From assembly GCF_050859025.1 (NCBI RefSeq), contig NZ_CP138200.1:5084001-5148000 (forward strand): a DNA stretch of 64,000 nt, read 5' to 3'. Below the pieces are notes generated by a model. The model made no database searches and was not told the DNA's origin. It was given only the letters and a program-made list of their open reading frames with translations. The position numbers and the translations under genes were made by a program. The first letter of the stretch is position 1. Each line of letters opens with the position of its first letter. Below are positions 17,215 to 25,655 of the stretch, in pieces. Source of the stretch: Wukongibacter sp050859025 (lineage in GTDB: Bacteria > Bacillota > Clostridia > Peptostreptococcales > Caminicellaceae).

Positions 17215-17817
17215 TTATTGACAAGGTATCTTAAATGTTATGTGGTCAGTCCCCAAAACTTTTGTTTCATCTTTTTGCTCTGAACCAACTTCTACACAAA
17301 AGTTGAATGTGTCAATAGGTTCATTGACATTCTCATCAAGATCAAGGCAAATTACAACTATACCTGTACCACCGCCTGTTGATCTATAGTCGCGATTTCT
17401 ACCAACTTCTACCCACCCACGCCACTCTTTATCTGAATCTCCAGTAGTCCAAGTTGCTACATTTTTCCTAATTGAAGATTTGTCCTGAGTTTTAGGATAG
17501 CTACTTGTTACCTTAGATACATGCCAATTTCTAGGTATATAAAAAGCTACCCCTCCCCAATCATTAGAATCAACTTCAATCAATGAAACAATTTGCACAT
17601 GTTTTACTACTCCATCAACTTCCTTAACAAATATTGTGCCTTTTGCAAATGTATTCATTTCAGTTGATTTTGTCTCCACGTAAAAACCTTGAATTTGGAT
17701 AATTCCCTCGTTTATATATCCAATATCAATATTTTTCTCTCCAATGCTTAAAAAAAATATAACAACTAAAAATATAGCTATTACTATAAATAATATAGCA
17801 CTTTTTTTTATAGCCAT
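17215..17817 (-). CDS. membrane-anchored extracytoplasmic protein
   Basis: 200 residues from the ATG of MAIKKS, which has GGAGAGGTAG upstream; the earlier in-frame ATG has none. One N-terminal transmembrane helix (AILFIVIAIFLVVIFFLS) is followed by about 170 residues outside the cell. These look beta-rich with several tryptophans (DWGGVAFYIPRNWHVSKV, DKEWRGWVEVG). No family recognised. First gene of a two-gene unit with the secreted protein at 16000-17181. Confidence 0.7.
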   Translation of the reverse strand: MAIKKSAILFIVIAIFLVVIFFLSIGEKNIDIGYINEGIIQIQGFYVETKSTEMNTFAKGTIFVKEVDGVVKHVQIVSLIEVDSNDWGGVAFYIPRNWHVSKVTSSYPKTQDKSSIRKNVATWTTGDSDKEWRGWVEVGRNRDYRSTGGGTGIVVICLDLDENVNEPIDTFNFCVEVGSEQKDETKVLGTDHITFKIPCQ

Positions 17818-18063
17818 ATCTACCTCTCCTTCGTGTAGGCCTACACTCAAGGTGTAAACTTTACTAAGTCCTGTACAGTTATTTACTCACAGTTCTAAAC
17901 TTATTTTAAAGAACGTTCTTTGACTAGATGATACCATATGTTTTTAAAAATGTAAATATTTTCCCATATTTAATGAGTACATTTTCACAGTTAAACCTTC
18001 TAAATTTCAATTAACGAAAGTTAACAAAATACAAAACAAACATTAATTAAGGAGGTGTATAAC

Positions 18064-18368
18064 ATAAAAAAACTTTATCCATTATTATGGTGTTTTGTTT
18101 GTTACTTAGTTGTACGATTTTTGTAAATGCACAGTCTGTAGATGATAAAACAAAAGACCTAAAAAAGTTAAATAAAAGAGAGCTGGAAAAAAAGAATGAA
18201 TCTACTGCTACCATAGATAATTATAATAGAGAGGATGCTAATTATGCTAATTTTATATCTCAATGCTTAAAAGTTGTAAGAATGGAAGAAGTTCAAAGTT
18301 CTGAAAATGATGCTTGTAAAAAGGCTGATAATTGGTTTTGCGATAATACCCATGAAATTAGTGTCGGT
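18064..18368 (+). pseudogene. secreted amidase-domain protein, start lost and truncated
   Basis: A perfect AAGGAGGTG site is followed by ACATAAAAAAACT where the family pattern expects ATGAAAAAAACT. One base of the start codon has been lost. The frame then reads a signal peptide (SIIMVFCLLLSCTIFVNA), a linker and YNREDANYANFISQCL, the start of the putative amidase_6 domain (N-Y-A-x-F-x-S-Q-C-L). The expected catalytic His region is missing because of an internal deletion and the frame runs into a family A repeat end. Pseudogene. Confidence 0.6.
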
Positions 18369-18381
18369 AGAACCGTCCCCC
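18362..18381 (-). repeat. family A repeat terminus, inverted
   Basis: TCGGTAGAACCGTCCCC is the reverse complement of the left end of repeat family A (GGGACGGTTCTATCGAC). Only the terminus is present, at the break of the amidase pseudogene. Confidence 0.5.
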
Positions 18382-18395
18382 GACCTACAAAAATA

Positions 18396-18427
18396 AAGAG
18401 AATCCTTTTTGAATTTAGGATTCTCTT
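18396..18427 (+). terminator. hairpin terminator
   Basis: AAGAGAATCCT and AGGATTCTCTT pair perfectly across ten bases, flanked by A-rich and AAAAAATTT sequence. Confidence 0.7.
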
Positions 18428-18463
18428 AAAAAATTTCCATCTTCAATATATATCCCTATGTGA

Positions 18464-18505
18464 CTTTATCAAAAAGGCATTATTTTGATTCCCTTTTTGA
18501 TAAAG
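18464..18505. terminator. second hairpin, bidirectional terminator candidate
   Basis: CTTTATCAAAAAGG and CCTTTTTGATAAAG form a 14-bp perfect stem with a 14-base loop, 37 bases after the previous terminator. It also faces the end of the gene at 18646-19524. Confidence 0.6.
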
Positions 18506-18645
18506 GTATACATTAAAAGCATTGGCCTACTGTTTTTTTATTGTAATTCTGATTTTCTTGTAAAAAGAATTTATATCTAACTGGTACTTTAAAACTCTTT
18601 ACATTGATACTTTATAAAGAACAAATCTTGTTAAGTTATATTCTT

Positions 18646-19524
18646 TTACGGTCTACCTATTATATACTCTCCAGGTATAGGTCTTAATATTGTTGCAGTA
18701 TAGGTTTCTCTATTATTGTAATCACATTCATATGTAACAATTCTATCATAATATTGACCATTTATTACTTCAAAGTGATCTTCAAGTCTTTCATCTGGAT
18801 AAATTCTCAGTGTCCTTACATCTCCATTCTCTAAAGTGTATTCAAGAGTAGATGCATAATATTCACCACCATCTTCTATAATTCTATAATCTATAACTCT
18901 AAAATTTTTCTCCTTCCTCTCATAAGGCACCTTATCTATTGTTGCTAAGTATTTATCATGATGGAATCCTGCATACCATGTTATAGAGTTATATTGATTT
19001 ATATATTCTGATGGGAAAGCATATTTCCATCCTATCTGTACAGTATGAGTTATCGTTTTACTTTCACTATATCCTATATGACGATCAATAGCTGCTATTG
19101 TTTTGAATTTTATATTAATACCAGCATCTACCGATATTTTTCTTTGTGTTGAAACTGATTGTGTTCTAGTTGTTGTATAGGTTTGACCAGGAGATAAAGT
19201 GCATATAGGATCTTCTTTCAATAGTTCTAATGGTCCATGTCCAGCTTGCTCTAATCTAACATTCCTCACTCTTATCTTATATGATTTGTCATTTTCCTTA
19301 ACTACTGTATCATATCCTTCCTTAGAAGATACTTCATAATTAGGTCCCCAATATATTGGATATCTTTCTGACATAGGCATACCTATAACATGTGAATCTA
19401 AGCTATTTTCTAAATCCTTTACACTATCAAATTGATTAACACTTGCTTGGACTGGTAGTGACATCATTAAAGTACTTAACAAAGCTGTAATAAGCATAAT
19501 TGAAACTTTTTTTCTTCTCTTCAT
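18646..19524 (-). CDS. secreted protein with Ser/Thr-rich amphipathic segment
   Basis: 292 residues with a signal peptide (LITALLSTLMMSLPVQA). The central segment PGQTYTTTRTQSVSTQRKIS, then DAGINIKFKTIAAIDRHIGYSE, alternates polar and hydrophobic residues like the inserting hairpin of aerolysin-type beta-pore proteins. It is followed by Trp/Tyr-rich strands (SITWYAGFHHDKYLATID). No confirmed family. An ATTATT-spaced AAAGGA site precedes the start. It stands alone and may belong with the exported proteins at 382-1995 and 49542-50123. Confidence 0.7.
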   Translation of the reverse strand: MKRRKKVSIMLITALLSTLMMSLPVQASVNQFDSVKDLENSLDSHVIGMPMSERYPIYWGPNYEVSSKEGYDTVVKENDKSYKIRVRNVRLEQAGHGPLELLKEDPICTLSPGQTYTTTRTQSVSTQRKISVDAGINIKFKTIAAIDRHIGYSESKTITHTVQIGWKYAFPSEYINQYNSITWYAGFHHDKYLATIDKVPYERKEKNFRVIDYRIIEDGGEYYASTLEYTLENGDVRTLRIYPDERLEDHFEVINGQYYDRIVTYECDYNNRETYTATILRPIPGEYIIGRP

Positions 19525-19772
19525 TATTATTCATTCCTTTCTTCTATGATGTAATTATACATACAGCAAACCAAAACTTCTATGTATCCTTTGCCACTAA
19601 TATAGGACTCAAAGTAGGTATAGCTCTTAGCACTACTTTTCCATATGAATGGCTATCCTTGGTAAACTACTCTTTACCAAAGTATTTATTGACTGCATAC
19701 ATAATATATATCATAAAAACAATGCAAATAATGTAGAATTGTGGTTCTTATTACAAAAAAAGTAATATATTG

Positions 19773-19950
19773 TTCTTTCAGCTTTCTTTGAAGACTTCTA
19801 CAATAAAATATAGGACACAATTGTAAGTTTCTTAAAAATTTACAATTGCGTCCCGGGTCTAAGCCTGTCTACCTTTTTTGAGTTCACCTCAAACCGTCCT
19901 CTGACATTGATTTCATATTCCTTTTTTAGTAAATTAGTAAAGCCCGACCC
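19773..19950. repeat. repeat family E, copy 1, with GGACACAATTG hairpin
   Basis: About 180 bases match 32407-32581 closely, from TTTCTTTGAAG to AGTAAATTAGTAAAGCC. An internal stem pairs GGACACAATTGTAA with TTACAATTGCGTCC. Both copies lie immediately left of an IS110-group element, so this is probably the target repeat rather than part of the element. Confidence 0.65.
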
Positions 19951-20220
19951 TTGTAATATGTAGTTAGAAGGATTATTCATTTCTGTAATAGCAAAGTCCG
20001 AACAATAGCTAAATTTGGTATAAACTTATTGAAGGATATTGATGTGCCTGACCCAGGGAAGATTTTTATCTATACCCGACACTGAGACTATTAATCCATT
20101 CTAAAAAGTATATACGCTTTGGCTAGTTGGGATATATTATTCCCGTTTAATGAGCAAGGATGTAAACTTTGGGGAATGGAATGGATAATCCTTCAAAACT
20201 ATTAAAAGGGAGGTATTTTT
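19951..20220 (+). ncRNA. candidate IS110 bridge-RNA region
   Basis: IS110-group elements encode a non-coding bridge RNA upstream of the transposase. This 270-base leader is non-coding. It shares the segment ATTAATCCATT followed by TTGGCTAGTTGG with the leader of the element at 32582, while the rest differs. That is the pattern expected of a structured scaffold with variable guide loops. The call is based on position and partial conservation only. Confidence 0.4.
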
Positions 20221-21489
20221 ATGAGAGATAACTGTCCAATTGTAGGAGTTGATATTGCTAAGAACTTTTGATATTACTGTGTTCTTGCTCCTACTGGAGA
20301 CACCTATCTTAAACCCTTCAAAGCTTTAAATACAAAGGAAGGACTTAAATCTGTACTCAAAAAAATAGAAAAAGTGGAGAAAGCTTTTAGTAAAAGACCA
20401 GTAATCGTCCTAGAATCCACTGGTCATTACTCCAACCGCCTAGTCCACTTCTTCATCAAGAATGGTTTAAAAGTGTTTTTAATCAATCCACTTTTATCTC
20501 ATTCTATCAAAAATTCTACAGTTAGAAAAGTTAAAACTGATAAAGTAGATGCTCTAGAACTTGCAAAGCTTTACTTCATTAAAGACTTAAGGGAATTTAA
20601 GATGTCTAGTACACATTTAGAGAACTTAAAAGTACTATCACGAACCTATTGTAAGCTTTCTGAGCAGAGAACTTCTGTTTTAAATCAACTAACTGCTACT
20701 GTAGAGCAGGTAATGCCTGATTTTAACAAGATTTTTAGTAAAATCATTTCTAAAGCGGCTTTAGAAATTCTAATTAATTATCCTTCACCAGATGCCGTTT
20801 TAAATGCTCCTAAGAATAATATTCTGGATTTAATTAAAACTTTTTCAAAACGAGGCACTGAATATGCTGTAGAAAAACATAAAGACTTACTTAAATGTGC
20901 TACAGATGCTAAAGAAATTGGTGTAGATTTATCCGCATATTATGAAATAATAGTTATCTATGCTAAACATTTAAAGCATCTAAATGAGCAATTAGGTTCC
21001 ATTGATAAGAAAATTAACGAACTAGCTATTCATATACCGCAAGTAGAGCTTATTAGTAGCATACCTGGCATTGGTGAAAGGCTAGTGCCTATTATTACTA
21101 GTGAAATTGGTAACATAGATAGATTTAATAATTCTAAGAAGCTTGTGGCATACTGTGGGATTGATCCTTTCGTTAGACAATCTGGAAATTTTGTTGGTAC
21201 TAAAAACAGATTAACAAAACGAGGTTCTCCTTATATCCGCAGAGCCCTTTATATCGCTGCTACTATTGCTATAAGGAAAAATCCCAATGGAACTTACGTT
21301 AATAAAGTGATTTATGATTATTATCAAGAAAAAATCAAATCCAAATCAAAGAAACAATCCTTAGGTGCTATTATGAATAAGTTAGTTAGAATCATTTTCT
21401 CTGTTCTTAAGAATAAGCGTCTTTTTGTTCTTATCACTCCCGAAGAACAGAAAAAAATGTATCTTAGAAATATGAAAATCGTAGCTTAA
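20221..21489 (+). pseudogene. IS110-family transposase with in-frame TGA
   Basis: ATG at 20221 with GGGAGG upstream starts MRDNCPIVGVDIAKNF, then TGA at about 20269, then YYCVLAPTGDTYLKPF in the same frame to 21489. The RuvC-like DEDD residues are present: GVDIAK, VLESTGHYS and KTDKVDALE. So is the C-terminal transposase_20 domain with IPGIGERL and the serine motif region GTKNRLTKRGSPYIRRAL. The TGA probably replaced a sense codon. Downstream ATG 20374 would miss the first catalytic Asp. Inactive unless the stop is read through. Confidence 0.8.
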
Positions 21490-21659
21490 TTTTTATATGG
21501 CTTGATATTTTTTCTGAATATTAGTTGCTAGCCTTTTAATTTTATTCGTATTTTAAAAAGGTCTTTTTGCCATGCTTACTATTTAAATAGATTATTTTTG
21601 AAAATTACCTTGACTTTAGTTAGCTAGTCTCCTTCTTCCCGCTCTGTCGGCGTTGCTGC

Positions 21660-21702
21660 TTCAAATGCCATTGCCGCAGGGGAGGGCAATGGCATTTGAA
21701 GC
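21660..21702. repeat. 17-bp perfect palindromic hairpin
   Basis: CTTCAAATGCCATTGCC at 21660-21676 pairs perfectly with GGCAATGGCATTTGAAG at 21686-21702 across GCAGGGGAG. It lies at the left edge of the GC-richer fragment. It could be a terminator or transfer-origin structure of that element. Confidence 0.55.
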
Positions 21703-21789
21703 GGCAGGAAAGCGGGCGGGAAAGCCGCAAATGACAGTCCGATTTCAACAGCAAACAGGGCGTATATGAAGCCCCCGTCTATCGTTTGA

Positions 21790-21814
21790 ACTTCGGGACA
21801 ACTTGGCCCGAAGT
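21790..21814. repeat. ACTTCGGG palindrome, copy 1
   Basis: ACTTCGGGACAACTTGGCCCG then AAGT: a 12+1+12 palindrome with one mismatch. The perfect form is at 24026-24050. The pair flank the AT-rich FlxA-like and XRE genes within the mobile fragment. Confidence 0.6.
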
Positions 21815-22038
21815 CCTGCAAGGTGTCCAGAGGCTTTCCCCCTCTGGAACTCCCACCACTCGCCGCGTGGCAGAGGTTCCCATGTGAAAGACATGGGAGC
21901 CTTGCGGTTCAGTGTGAGCTTCGGCTTATGTCAATGGGCTTTTGCCGTACAATAGCGGGCTGATTTTCACTCTTACTCCAAGGTTAGACTTCCTGCTGAA
22001 CGCCATTTTTTGTCCTATAACCCACTTCAAAGTCTTAT

Positions 22039-22833
22039 TTAGATTAGCACGTAAAGCTTTGGTTCTGGCTCCAATTTCTGTTGATTTGCCGTTCCTGTTT
22101 TAGTATAAATCACTGGTTTATCATAATGATTATTTTTTTGCTCCTGCACATCTAAATGACCAGTTTCACTTACTTCTGCATTTGCACTATCCTCTGAAAC
22201 ATCTTTGCCCTGCTCATTCTCAATTGCCTCTTGTCCATCGGTTGCTTCTTTTGGTTTTTCTACTCCTGTATTAATATTAGATATCTTATCCATCATATCA
22301 TTGGTGGTAGTATCAATACGGCTATTCAACTCTGCAAGCTCCGCTTCCTTCTTTTCCGTGGAGCCACCTCTGCTCTTATCTATTTTAATTTCACATTCCA
22401 ATACTCCGGCTCTACCTTCCATGCCGGTTTTGATTGACTGAACGGTATTTATCTGCTTCATTGAAGCATCTGCACTAATAAGTCCCTGCATAGTTCCTGC
22501 ACCAATAGTAACGTAATCTTCTTTAGTGGTATTCGTTGGGCGCGTCTCTTGGTTATCCACCTTTGCAGCTTCACGCTTTTCCCGCTGTATCTCCATCTTT
22601 CTCTGTGATATCTGCTTATTTAAATCCTGAATTTGTTGCTGTAATTCTTTCCGTTTTTCCATCATCACTTCGGGAGACATGTTTTCATTTTCCGAAAGGT
22701 TCTGTAATTGCTTTTGCAGATTTTCAATTTGTTTCTGTATTGATTTAATCTGCTCGTCTTGATCCACACTGCCAGTATTCATTGTATAATTATAACTACT
22801 GGAAGCACTTACTGCACTACTGCTGATTTGCAT
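22039..22833 (-). CDS. FlxA-like coiled-coil protein
   Basis: 264 residues. An N-terminal SSSAVSASSSYNY-type start is followed by a long Gln/Lys/Glu-rich coiled coil (SIQKQIENLQKQLQNLSENE, KRKELQQQIQDLNKQISQRK). The middle region has DASMKQINTVQSIKTGMEGR and the end is acidic. The pattern fits FlxA-like family proteins of Firmicutes, whose function is unknown but which are sometimes linked to flagella. GC content is far lower than the flanking mobile-element fragment, so it is either a separate acquisition or a host gene trapped between fragments. Ribosome site AAGGAGG is present. Confidence 0.65.
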   Translation of the reverse strand: MQISSSAVSASSSYNYTMNTGSVDQDEQIKSIQKQIENLQKQLQNLSENENMSPEVMMEKRKELQQQIQDLNKQISQRKMEIQREKREAAKVDNQETRPTNTTKEDYVTIGAGTMQGLISADASMKQINTVQSIKTGMEGRAGVLECEIKIDKSRGGSTEKKEAELAELNSRIDTTTNDMMDKISNINTGVEKPKEATDGQEAIENEQGKDVSEDSANAEVSETGHLDVQEQKNNHYDKPVIYTKTGTANQQKLEPEPKLYVLI

Positions 22834-22951
22834 ATAAAAACCTCCTTAAAATTAGTCTTTTACTCTCAATTTATATATCGACCAAGTTCAAAAAAAGTTA
22901 AGTCTAGCTTAGCAATAAGCTATTATATTGATGTTTAAAATCAGAGTTAAT

Positions 22952-23798
22952 CTAATTAAATGATGATATCACTACATTCTCACAAAAAACACCATATCGG
23001 TACCGCTTCTTCCTGCGCTTCCCCCTTGGAATATTCAAATACTTGGATTTCCTCAATACTTTCATCAGCAATTGAAATTCTTCCAGTGTAAGCTTGGTAT
23101 AATCAATCCCCAACTGACGGCACATCACAACGACTTGTTTTTCCTGCGCGCTACCTGTGAAGCTGGCGTCTTCTGTTATTGCCTGCCGGATTTCTTCCGC
23201 TGCGGTGGTATCGGGTGCACTAGTACTATCCTGCCTGTGGGCTTCCTTCATGTCCCGGATTATGCTGTCGATATCGCTGTAGACTACATGCTGAAAATAG
23301 GTATCTTCTTCGATATGAGCGGCTTTCAACAACCGGATATGGGTATCTTCTTCTGCAGGCTGGTACTTTTCTGTAATCTCCACCCTTGCCATATCCACCA
23401 GCGTATTCAGGTTTTGTATCTGCATAATGGCAATGCCATCAACGTAAATCTCAATATTCGCCAACAACTTCACAAAGTCCCTGTGTGCCGCCATTTCACA
23501 AAGCAGGCGGGTATTGATTTTCCCACTTCTTAATAGCCCTATCATTTCATCACTCAAATGCAGTTCCGTTCGGGTGATTTTTTATTTCGGTCAGCCCCAA
23601 CAGATAATCAGCGGACACGCCGTAGAATTTCGCCAGCGTCACAATGCTGGTGTGGCTGATGTCCTTGTAATCCTCTGCTTCGTAGCTCCCCAAAGCGGAT
23701 TTTGAAATGCCTGTCCGCTGTTCCAACTGCTCCAGCGTCAGGCCGTTTTCCACCCGCAAATCCTTTAACTTTTCCTGTATCGTCAAGGCCGCATTCAT
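22952..23798 (-). pseudogene. XRE-family regulator of an integrative element, frameshifted
   Basis: The start is set at MNAALTIQEKLKDLRVENGL (GGAAAGGAGG upstream). The first 80 codons form a Cro/C1-type helix-turn-helix (LEQLEQRTGISKSALGSYEA) and the linker YGVSADYLLGLTEIKNHPN. A shift at about 23565 then breaks the gene. The next frame continues as ELHLSDEMIGLLRSGKINTR to 22952. Together they match the roughly 260-residue XRE regulators carried by Tn1549-type elements. An undamaged gene would be one frame, so this is a pseudogene with a small indel. Confidence 0.75.
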
Positions 23799-24025
23799 GG
23801 CTATATCCTCCTTTCCCCGTTTCGAATTTATCCATGTTCCCATTATACCATTTCTTTCCACAAACGTGGAAATTTTTCATTTTCAGCCCGTTTTCATACC
23901 TTGTGGATATACGGGATAGGCGGTCAGAAAAGTATACACTTGGATTAGTTCATCGATGAACAGCACAAGTGAATGACCGTCCGAAAGAGATACCACCCAC
24001 AGGGGAAGCACAGTCATGACACCGC

Positions 24026-24050
24026 ACTTCGGGCCAACTTGGCCCGAAGT
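24026..24050. repeat. ACTTCGGG palindrome, copy 2 (perfect)
   Basis: ACTTCGGGCCAA and TTGGCCCGAAGT pair perfectly around a single C. It lies upstream of the cysteine-rich protein and relaxase relics, so a transfer-origin or regulatory role within the mobile element is possible. The 23799-24145 stretch otherwise holds only the divergent promoter region of the XRE gene. Confidence 0.6.
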
Positions 24051-24145
24051 CCCGGAGAACGTGCCAATACGGGGAAAAGCCGCAGGAATGGGGCAGGAAC
24101 GGCTTTCGGGGAAAACGGCAAAGGAACAGGAAAACGGAGGAGCTC

Positions 24146-24459
24146 ATGAAAAAGAAATTACAACCAATCAAGCGCAGGCCGGACGGCTCCCTACCCCGCA
24201 TGACACCGGGACAGCGCAGACGGCAAATGCCCTAATTCGTGCCACCTGCTGTAACTATGATAACAGCAACTGCCTTTTACTGGACGATGGGGAGGAATGC
24301 GTCTGTGTGCAGAGCATTTCCTATGACCTCTGCTGTACATGGTTCTGCTGGGCGGTCTTGCCGCAGAACAAGCCACTGGAAACGGAGCTATTTTACAAAG
24401 GAAACAGGAAGCAGAAGAACGCCAGCGACAGGAAAAGGCGGGGTAAAGCGGACAATTAA
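24146..24459 (+). pseudogene. cysteine-rich VLP-type protein of ICEs, frameshifted
   Basis: ATG at 24146 with GGAGGAGC upstream gives KKKLQPIKRRPDGSLPRMTP, then GQRRR, after which the frame hits TAA. The adjacent frame continues TANALIRATCCNYDNSNCLL, LDDGEECVCVQSISYDLCC and WFCWAVLPQN. This is the cysteine-rich protein that commonly sits beside relaxase genes in Tn1549/Tn916-like elements. Loss of one G near 24221 explains the shift. The C-terminal zinc-finger part also seems deleted. Confidence 0.7.
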
Positions 24460-24573
24460 GGGCTGAAAAAGCCCGGTATTACAAAGATTTTTGAAGCTGT
24501 TTCCGGGTGGGGGGATATGTTTGTACCTCCCACCCCGGAAAACAGGCTTCTAACCGTCCACAGGAGGGAGGAT

Positions 24574-25538
24574 TGATAGCAATTGCCGCAACACGCAATC
24601 TTACGCTTTGAAAAGCACAAAGGTAATCCGGCAAGACCGCTGTAAGCCCATCACGAACGCCAGAAGGAACAGTACACCAGCAACCCGGACATTGATACCA
24701 ACCGGAGCAAATACAACTTTCATATCATTAAGCCGCAAGGTAAATACTATCACTTCATTCAAAACCGCATTGAACAGTCCGGGTGCAGGACACGCAAGGA
24801 CAGCACCCGGTTTGTAGATACGCTCATAACCGCCAGCCCGGAGTTTTTCAAGGGCAAATCCCCAAAGGAAACGGCGGCATTTTTCTAGGGGCGGCTGACT
24901 TCTTTATCCAGCGGGTAGGCCGGGACAATATCGTTTCAGCGGTAGTTCACATGGACGAGAAAACGCCCCATATGCACTTAACCTTTGTCCCACTGACCAA
25001 GGATAACCGCTTATCAGCAAAAGACATTTTAGGCAACCGGGCCAGCCTGTCCAAATGGCAGGACGATTTCTACGCCTACATGGTAAAAGCCTATCCCGAT
25101 TTAGAGCGTTGGGAAAGTGCCTTTCAGACAGGACGCAAGCATATCCCCACCCGGTTATTCAAACAGGCGGTTTCCCTTTCCAAACAGGCAAAGGCCATTG
25201 AAACGGTGCTGGACGGTATCACCCCATTGAATGCCGGGAAGAAGAAAACGGAAGCCATAGGCCTGCTGAAAAAATGGTTTCCAAAGATGGAGAATTTCAG
25301 CGGTCAGTTTAAAAAATACAAGATCACGATTGACGATTTAGTGGCAGAGAATGAAAAGCTGGAAGCCAGAGCCAAAGACAGCGAACAAGGCAAGATGAAG
25401 AACACGCTGGGACGGGCGAAGCTGGAAAGTGATTTGTATAATGTTAAACGGCTTCTTGACCGTATCCCCGCCAATATTCTGGAACAGGCGCGGAGGGAGC
25501 AGAAAAGCAAAACCTATACAAAAAGCAACCAGCTTTAA
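24574..25538 (+). pseudogene. MobV-type relaxase (Pre/Mob), multiply disrupted
   Basis: Codons read PQHAILRFEKHKGNPARPL, a TAA, AHHERQKEQYTSNPDIDTNR, SKYNFHIIKPQGKYYHF and so on. A shift near 24885 follows, then ADFFIQRVGRDNIVSAVVHM, DEKTPHMHLTFVPLTKDNRL and a long C-terminal coiled coil to 25538. H-x-D-E-x-x-P-H-x-H is the metal-binding motif of MobV relaxases, which nick the transfer origin of mobilizable elements. The start codon region also carries an extra base. Three independent lesions show the gene is dead. Confidence 0.8.
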
Positions 25539-25577
25539 GAGACATGTACCTTGAAAATTTTATAGGGAGGATAATAG

Positions 25578-25655
25578 ATGGAGCATATCAGCTACAAAAA
25601 AGAAACCGAAGTTGTTCCCTTTCAGAGAAAAGAAATCACCGTGGAAAACCTGTGA
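25578..25655 (+). pseudogene. start of a mobile-element gene cut by IS110 element 2
   Basis: ATG with AGGGAGG upstream begins MEHISYKKETEVVPFQRKEI then TVENL, and meets TGA exactly where base composition falls from GC-rich to AT-rich. It is the truncated next gene of the mobilization operon. Its remainder is not found on the far side of the IS110 element. Confidence 0.5.

Larger units (their letters stand above)
19951..21632 (+). mobile_element. IS110-group element 1
   Basis: Contains the non-coding leader, a transposase with one in-frame stop, and a right end TTGAAAATTACCTTGACT...AGCTAGTC that matches the right end of element 3 (34275-34306). The element lies between a family E repeat on the left and the GC-richer mobile-element fragment on the right. 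IS110 elements lack terminal inverted repeats, so the borders are approximate. Confidence 0.65.

Noticed and set aside
23072..23533. 153-codon plus-strand ORF
   Set aside because: Antisense to the frameshifted XRE gene, whose minus-strand reading is clearly homologous.
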